From Agroathelia rolfsii (Eukaryota > Basidiomycota > Agaricomycetes > Amylocorticiales > Amylocorticiaceae), in contig JABRWF010000005.1 in NCBI GenBank assembly GCA_018343915.1, forward strand, positions 1,461,001-1,525,000: 64,000 nt of DNA. The letters run 5' to 3'. Below, one piece after another: positions 57,282-64,000 of the stretch. The number at the start of each line of letters is the position of its first letter. The stretch's first letter is position 1. The notes beneath the pieces are model-generated. The model saw only the letters and a program-made list of their open reading frames with translations. It did not search any database and had not been told where the DNA came from. The translations under genes were made by a program, and so were the position numbers.

Positions 57282-58927
57282 TCAATACGGCAACCCACTC
57301 ACATCCTCCAACACACGATGCGTAAACCGCCTCATCCCGGGCTGACTCCCGAACTCGCCCGCGACATGTCCGTGCTGGCCCCGGCTGCGGACGACATACT
57401 TGTACGTCACGAGCCCCTCGAGCCCGACAGGCCCGCGCGCATGTATACGTCCCGTCGCGATCCCCACCTCGGTCCCGAACCCGTACCGGAACCCGTCCGC
57501 GAAACGCGTCGACGCGTTCACGTACGTCCCCGCCGAGTCCACGCCACGGCAGAACATGCGCGCATGCTCCTCCGTCTCCGTCACAATGCTGTCTGTGTGG
57601 TGCGACGAGTGCGCGTTGATGAACCCGATCGCGTCGTTGACGGAGGCGACGGTAACGACGCTCAGCGTGAGCGAGAGGTGCTCCGTTTCGTAGTAGGGTT
57701 CGTCAGCCGGCGCCGCGACGACATGTTCCGAGTCTGCACGTAGCGAATCGGACAGGGCACCCAGCGTGCGTGCATCACAGAGCAGTTTGACGTTGGCAGC
57801 TACTAGCGTCTGTGCGACAGCCGGCCACACGGTCGGCAAGACAGATTCGTGGACGAGAAGCGTCTCTACCGTGTTACACGCCGACGGATAGTCAGTCTAC
57901 ACGTATAACAGTGCGTGTAAAATAAAATAAAAATTGCTCAATATTAATACTGATTTCAAGTAAATAAGCCTTTCCCATACCTTGGCATCAAGCACAATCC
58001 TGCGCGCCTTGCCCTCATCCGCACTCTCGTCCAAAAAGATCATGCACACGCCGTCGGCATGGCCCATGACGGGAATGCGCGTGCCATTTTGGATGTTGCG
58101 CACGAGCGCATTGCTCCCGCGTGGGATCACGAGGTCGATGTGCTCATCCAGCGCCAGCAGCGACGAGACCTCGGCGCGTGTGGAGACCGTCTGGACGTAT
58201 GTCGGCGCGAGGCGCGTCTTGGCCAGCCCGGCAGAGATGGTGCGCGAGAGCAGCGTCGTGGTCCGTGTGGATTCTTTCCCGCCTTTGAGGATCGCTGCAT
58301 TGCCTATATGTATAATCACGTCCAAATTTGGGCATTGGCAAAATATATAAATGATGAGCCGTTTGTGTGATCACGTACCGCTCTTGATCGCCAGCGCTGC
58401 GATATTGACTACCACCTCCGGCCTTGCCTCGAAAATGACCAGCAGCACACCGATCGGGCACGTCACGCGGTAGAGCGCCAGATCACCGCCATCATCACCG
58501 CCGTCACCCTTCCCGTCGTCCAGCTCGCGCGCATAAGTCACGTTCCCTGTCGGATCCGGCAGCTGCGCGACATCGAGCACGCCGGAGAGCATACCGCTCC
58601 ATTTATCTTTCTGCGTCAAGTCGAGGCGCTTGATCAACGATGGACTTAGGCCGGCCTGTGTAGCGAGCTGTTGAAGGTATTGTCAAGTTAAGCATTAATC
58701 AACGATGATGAAAAGGAAAATCATGGACACACCTCAACATCTTCCCTGTTTGCAGCTAAAATATCCTCCTTGGCCGCCTCGAGCTGACGCACGATCTCTT
58801 CCAGCGCAAGGATGCGCTCTGACGGGGGGACGAGCTGCGAGGCTTGGAACGCGGCTTTGGCGGCCTTGGCGATGTCGAGTGCTGGAGAGCTGGAGCTGCT
58901 GTTGTGAGTGCCGTTGGGCTGAGACAT
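57282..58927 (-). CDS. PRO2: Gamma-glutamyl phosphate reductase (glutamate-5-semialdehyde dehydrogenase)
   Basis: Several exons with short introns (58366-58380 region, 57950-57980 region and others) give [35 protein letters not shown], then [114 protein letters not shown] with the catalytic Cys, and [23 protein letters not shown] as expected for the aldehyde dehydrogenase fold. The enzyme reduces gamma-glutamyl phosphate with NADPH in proline synthesis, in the cytosol. The C-terminus ends DVSGLPY. The 3' end of this gene and its downstream sequence are duplicated at 52.0-52.3 kb. Confidence 0.93.
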
Positions 58928-59552
58928 GATGTTCGTTATGTAAATATACGCAAGCTTTTTTTTTTTTTGGTTGGATATTAGAGAACTGGTGGTGAGTAAG
59001 AGATTATAGTGACGAGATGTGGTAGTGGGAAGCAAGGAACTGGAGGTGAATAGAATGGGATCTGACTCGGAGTCATGACTGCTGCTTGCAGCACCAGAGA
59101 ATCGTTGATCGGAAACAAGAAAAAGCCACTTCCGTGTTGAATCCGCGGCTGATTTGGTGCTCCTCACAACCGCTACAGCAAGTTATTACCTATCTAATAA
59201 AACATACTTCAGGATATACATATAAGTCATCAACTGACAGGTAAATTCTTGACATTGATTTTATTTTATTTTTTGTAACACCTGATCAAGTATTCAAAAT
59301 AAATCCTGTGCTTTCATTATCCCTTCCCGAGTCAGATCAAATGCCGTCGACGTAATAGTGTACGCTGGCAAGCTGCAGAGTGCAGTGAGTGACTTGAAGA
59401 GGCAAATGGCTCTGCGGCTGTGTAAAATATCCTAAAAAGGAAAAAAAGACTCCAGATGGACATTTCACTTCACCCGGGCCAGCACCGCAGCTTCACTGGC
59501 AGCGGCCACGCACACTCCATCATCATCTACCTCAGTTTTCCAAACCAAAATA
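58928..59552. promoter_or_regulatory. Divergent intergenic region of PRO2 and ArfGAP
   Basis: Contains both promoters. A T-rich tract (58959-58968) lies close to the PRO2 start. No gene is seen. Confidence 0.45.
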
Positions 59553-61075
59553 ATGTCACGACAAGACAAGGCCATCTCGGAACGACACACCAAAGTTTTG
59601 CGCGAGTTGGTGAAAAGGCCAGAAAATAAGACGTGTGCTGATTGCAAACGGAATGGTAACCTGCATCATAGCTGGTTGTATTCGATACTGCATAAGCTCA
59701 CACACAGTACTTTTTCTTCTTCTTCGTCCACAGACCCCCGTTGGGCATCATGGAACTTGTAAGCTCGAAAAAAAAAATTGCTACAGCCTGAAAAATCATA
59801 TCAAAGCGTTATTTTTCTCAGAGGCGTATTTCTCTGCATTCGGTGCTCCGGCATCCATCGTGGTATGGGCACCCACATCAGTAAAGTCAAATCCGTCGAT
59901 CTCGACGTATGGACTCCCGAACAGATGCAGGCAAGTCTTTCACATCCTTCTTCTCCGTTTTCACGCGTATTTCTAACTCTCTTAACTCTCTATGATCTAT
60001 ATACAGAGCATCACCAAGTGGGGCAATCATCTCGCCAATCTCTACTGGGAGGCTCGCCTCAAGCCAGGCCATATTCCACCCGAACAGTACATATCACCGA
60101 TGCTTCATTATACTAGCAAAAGGCTAATAAATTATCTCTTACAGCAAGATGGAATCGTTCATCCGTAGCAAATACGAATCCAGACGATGGGCCATGGACG
60201 GCCCCCCGCCCCAGGATCCATCCGTTCTTGACACCAGTGCATCGGCCGCCCCAGCACCACCCGAGCCGGCAGCAGCCCCCCGTCAAGCAGCGGCACCAGC
60301 ACTGTCAAGATCAGCCGCTGCCTCCTCCCCAACAACTCGCCAGCCTCAGCCACATCCGCTCTTATCAGCCAACTTCTCGCGTGCAACCCCGCCGCCACTG
60401 CCCTCCCAGTCCGTTACAGCCCCAGCTCCCGCACCTGAACCGGCGCCAGCGCCGCCGTCAGCCCAAAACGACATATTCTCCCTTGACTTCCACGCACCTG
60501 CCGCCACACCCCCTCCTCAACAGCAACCGGTCAAGAAGGATGTCAAGAACGATATTCTTTCCCTCTTCTCCGCTCCGCCTCCGACTACCCACCGGCCGAC
60601 CATGAGCATCGAACAGAACCAGTGGGGTCAATTCGGTGGTGGTGGTGGTGGTGGTGCTGTTGCTGCCGCACCCTCCCCGACGACGACGACGACGACGACA
60701 AGCATGGTGGGAGCCAACGGCGTCGGTGCATGGGGCGTTTCATCTGGGTGGTCCGCACCTGCTGTTGCACAGAACACATCCAACTTGTGGGGTGCTCCAG
60801 TACAACAACAACAACCGCAGCAGCAACCCTTAGGCTTCGCAGGGGGCTTTGGTGGTATGCAGCCGCAACCGCAAGTTACCGCGCAGCAAGCAGCGCTAGG
60901 CGGCGCCAACCCATGGGGCGCGCCTGCCCCCGCTGCTGGTGCAAGCCACTTCGGTGGCGGTGGTGACTTCTTTTCGTCCTTTGCCAGCACACCTTCCACG
61001 ACGACGACGACGACGACGACACAGCAGCAGAAAAAAGATGATGCATTTGGAGATCTATGGGGGAGCTTCAAGTGA
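59553..61075 (+). CDS. ArfGAP domain protein
   Basis: The start gives [19 protein letters not shown], then [46 protein letters not shown], with the Cys4 zinc motif CxxC(16)CxxC and the Arg finger in [24 protein letters not shown] and [15 protein letters not shown] close the domain, typical of the Age2/SMAP type. After about 140 residues the protein turns low-complexity: Pro/Ala/Ser, then GGGGGGG, and Gln-rich tracts with WG repeats ([21 protein letters not shown]). Short motifs DIFSLDF, DILSLFS and DLWGSFK near the C-terminus could bind clathrin or adaptor proteins. ArfGAPs turn off Arf at the Golgi and endosomes. Several exons, first exon ends at 59655. Confidence 0.92.
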
Positions 61076-61702
61076 TCGTTTGAGAGCCTGACCTATATAG
61101 GCTCGTTGTCGATTCGAGAGCAAGCTTTTGAAGACGTTCATCACACCAAGCTGGCTGGTGGAATTTCTTACTTGCTCTGCAGATATGGATTTTGTCCGCT
61201 TACTAATCCCACATTTACTTTCTTCTCTTATGTTTGTTTGTTTGTTTGGATTCCCATACTGTACTTTCCCTCTCATGGAATACTACTACTATTGCCTGGA
61301 ATTTTTTCTTTTCTTTTTAAATCAAAATATTCTCAAGATTAAATGCAAGTTGGATCCGAGAGATATGCAATCAGTAACAGTCTATTGTATATAGGAGCAT
61401 AGGTATGGACAGCTAAGAAGAAAAGGATCAGCAGTAGCTAATTCAGCGTTCAGAGAGATCAAGAAGAGGACTGATGTCTGTCTGACGTCCATAAAGAGGA
61501 GAGGAGAAAGGCCAAGGGAATGTCAAAAAAAATTGCAGATTAAATATGTGATGAGACCAGAAACGAGGGGGAAATGAAGAAGAAAAGGAGGAAAAGAACT
61601 GTCATGGGATGGTGATTACTGTTACAAAAATATCAATGATGATTGAACATGTTATATCTCTCTCTGCTTTCTTGTACCCATAATGCCTGCTGTGTGTGTG
61701 CT
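61076..61702. other. Convergent 3' intergenic region
   Basis: 3' UTRs of the ArfGAP and HECT ligase genes. Purine-rich with polyA. No gene is seen. Confidence 0.5.
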
Positions 61703-64000
61703 TTATGACAGATGGAAACTGCCCACGCCTTCCTTCATCGCGGTGCGGAGCTTCTCGCGCATGATGTCCTTGCTGCTGTATTCCGGCAACTTCAAGTAGT
61801 TCACGCACGTCATTACGCTAGGTAGGTAGTCATCCGCGGTCAACGGGGCCTCGTGGGGCTTGCGTACCACCGTCAGTGGTGGATTCAATCCTCTGAAGCC
61901 TGAGTGCAAATATTATCAATCGTCTGACTACTGTGATCAACAATAAAAAAAACTTGCCGCCGATGGGTAACTTGGGAGAGCCTGAGATGAACTGCAGGAA
62001 GTCTCGACGTGTTGGCAGATCGTAGGCAGCCATAACCTCAATGAGTTCGTGTATAGCACGGCTGTCGGGGTTGAAACCGTGATCGGCCTTGACGACCTCA
62101 CTCAGGGCTAGGGGTAAACAGTATTCGGTTAACTCAAAATGAGGTTTCTCTTGAGAAATGATACATACTCTCAATGCTCCAGTCCTCATCGGTGTTACCA
62201 AAGAGCATCACAAGTTCGTCCGCCGAGAAGGCTCGCAGCTCCGAAATCGGGAAGACTTTGGAGAACCCTTCACGGAATGCCTTCGCCGACAATTGAGCGC
62301 CAGTGCCTAGGATAGCATCGAGGACCATGCGGATGTAATCGTGAACATTATCTTGGGTGACCGCAATATTACGGCTGCCAGGCTGGAGCAACAAGGCGAT
62401 CAGAAGATGTTCTACGCCTTTTTGAATCCTTGCTTACATAGAGCTCGATATCATAACCAGGAATCGTAAAGTCCAGCTCAAGATCGTCGATCGATGTTCC
62501 TTCAACTAAAGCGGTCTTGCGGAAAAGCTGTGAGAGAAATGAGCCTAACCGCCATACGTCCTCGAGACCATGAGGCTGACCTTGTCACTTGGGCTGTCGC
62601 CACTGCCTCCGGCCAGGAGTTGAAGCTGTGCAAGAGAATTTCCTAGGTCTTCATCCACTGCCTTCAGACTCGCAATTGTCAGCGGCACTTCCTCTCCGAG
62701 AACTAATTTCAAGAAAATCTTGTTGAAGGAGAGATCGATGATCCGAGAGTCCAACATGGCCTTGGCTACGAATTGACCAATAACCTTGAAGAATTGCAGA
62801 CGTTTCCTGGAAAACATCAATTTAACAAAATTGGACAGATGGATGACTTCGAGCTACTTACTGCACACCGTCACTGCCAACTTCTGTTGAGCTGATAGGT
62901 GCTGGGAACAATCCTGTAGGGTGGTGCACGAAGGGTCCGGATTTGAGCTGATCAGCGTCTCTCCAGAGCTTCAGGTCTCGACGCGCAAACTCCTTGGAGA
63001 CAAGGGAATAGAACTCGAGAGTGGGGCCCAAGCCAGTGCCAACTTCCTCAAAGTACTCCACTTCAAGGACAGACGAAGACGAGCCGTAGAGTTCAAACAC
63101 CTTGACAGCCGATTCCAAAATGTGTTTACGGGAGATTCGAACCTTTTGCCTCTGAAGCCGACCAAGGAACCCAATTCCTTCATCCCGTCGCGAATTGTCT
63201 TGTCCTCTAGATTGTTGACTTTGCCATTTCAAGATAAGACGTGCATAACCAAACGAAGTTGACTGCAAGAAATTATAGCGCGTCGCGAATGGGAAGAGGA
63301 ATGGGAAGTGTTGAGGTAGATCCAGTGCCCAGTCTGGGAGGCAAGAGCTGAAATGGTATAAATGTTAAATGAAAGATAAGGGAAACAAAGTACACTACGA
63401 CCAACCTTGCAACAATCATAGTCTCCTCGAGCTGTCTCGTCAGTTTGGCAGACAGTTTGTTGTTCACAAAAGTAGATTCTGGCAGCGCCCGACTCTCGCC
63501 ATGATAAGCCGTCTTTTCGCTTTCCGTCACGTTGAGCTGATGCAACACTCTAAGCAATTTCAGAATCTTAGAATGCGGGGCATCCTCAGATAGAGACGTT
63601 GATAATAATTTAGGTGAACGCGATCTGGTAGATGAATCAAGGCCGTCGCCTACAACTAAGCAATTGTGAGTCTTTGTCATGTTGAAGCCAGATAAGACGC
63701 TTACCTTCGGGCGAGGGCGCTGGGCCTGAAACCTTCTTGAAAGTGATGGTGTATATGCCTTGCCAGAAGAGGCCAGAAGGTGCTGGTCCGGATTTCTTGC
63801 GCATCTCGTGCTGATGAATCGCTCCATATATAGTCAGATCCAGTGGCAAAATGTGATCGTCCATGGAGAATTGCAGATGCCAGTCACTCGGTTTGGCTTT
63901 GAGTGCAGCGGCGTAGGATGACCGAGGTTGCAGCGAGCGGCGAGCGGCAGCAGCTGTAGGTCCACTGGATGCGCTAGGCGTGCCTACCCGTGTCCCTTCA
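61703..64000 (-). CDS. HECT ubiquitin ligase, UFD4/TRIP12 type (5' part outside the window)
   Basis: The gene continues past the right edge. Exons in the window carry [34 protein letters not shown] spliced segments, the HECT N-lobe ([76 protein letters not shown]) and the C-lobe ([43 protein letters not shown], and [15 protein letters not shown] with the catalytic Cys). It ends [11 protein letters not shown]4/TRIP12 adds ubiquitin in the ubiquitin-fusion and N-degron pathways. The TIYGAIH and [10 protein letters not shown] blocks point to this group rather than to Rsp5 or Tom1. Confidence 0.9.

Noticed and set aside
60610..60660. Long tract of GGTGGT that could be a microsatellite or G-quadruplex
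   Set aside because: It codes for the Gly tract of the ArfGAP and needs no other explanation.

Overview
The window is nuclear DNA of a filamentous basidiomycete, most likely an agaricomycete. Genes are cut by many short introns (about 50-75 nt, GT-AG with a few GC-AG), genes on both strands are tightly packed, and the content fits: a DUF6534-type membrane protein (a basidiomycete family), a copper-radical oxidase with a membrane anchor, a GH81 endoglucanase, a KEI1-type subunit of inositol phosphorylceramide synthase, and eukaryotic housekeeping genes. There are no operons. I found no rRNA, tRNA or CRISPR. All gene models were built by hand from reading frames, splice signals and remembered family motifs; no searches were run.

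Layout, 0-20 kb (gene dense): PQ-loop membrane protein (+), GH81 endo-1,3-beta-glucanase (-), KEI1 (-) and eIF4E (+) sharing a 151-bp promoter, TMEM14-like protein (-), MATE transporter (+), RAD17 clamp loader (+), USB1 U6 snRNA exonuclease (-), AA5 copper-radical oxidase (-). From 20.2 to 27.0 kb lies a 6.8-kb stretch in which I can support no gene.

27-41 kb (gene dense): three-finger C2H2 protein (+), UBA2 SUMO-activating subunit (-), a conserved unknown (-), PHF5A/Rds3 splicing factor (+), ribosomal protein eS4 (-) and a SLY41-type transporter (+) sharing a 164-bp promoter, and a large PB1/ZZ-finger protein of the NBR1/p62 type (+).

41-58 kb (rearranged, repeat-rich): a small basic orphan gene with a clear TATA box, two long foldback repeats, a decayed copy of the 3' half of a 761-residue unknown gene whose intact copy lies about 5 kb further on, a DUF6534 gene between the two copies, a broken AFG1-like mitochondrial ATPase gene, a partial copy of the PRO2 3' end, and a large P-loop NTPase gene broken by a stop and a frameshift. 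Two pairs of direct repeats, each about 5 kb apart, suggest repeated segmental duplication followed by decay. This is the least ordinary part of the window.

57-64 kb: PRO2 (proline synthesis), an ArfGAP (vesicle traffic) and the 3' part of a UFD4/TRIP12-type HECT ubiquitin ligase that runs off the right edge. The intact genes work in separate house-keeping pathways: splicing (PHF5A, USB1), translation (eIF4E, eS4), SUMO and ubiquitin conjugation (UBA2, HECT), sphingolipid synthesis (KEI1), DNA damage checkpoint (RAD17), traffic (ArfGAP, SLY41), and wall or wood chemistry (GH81, AA5).
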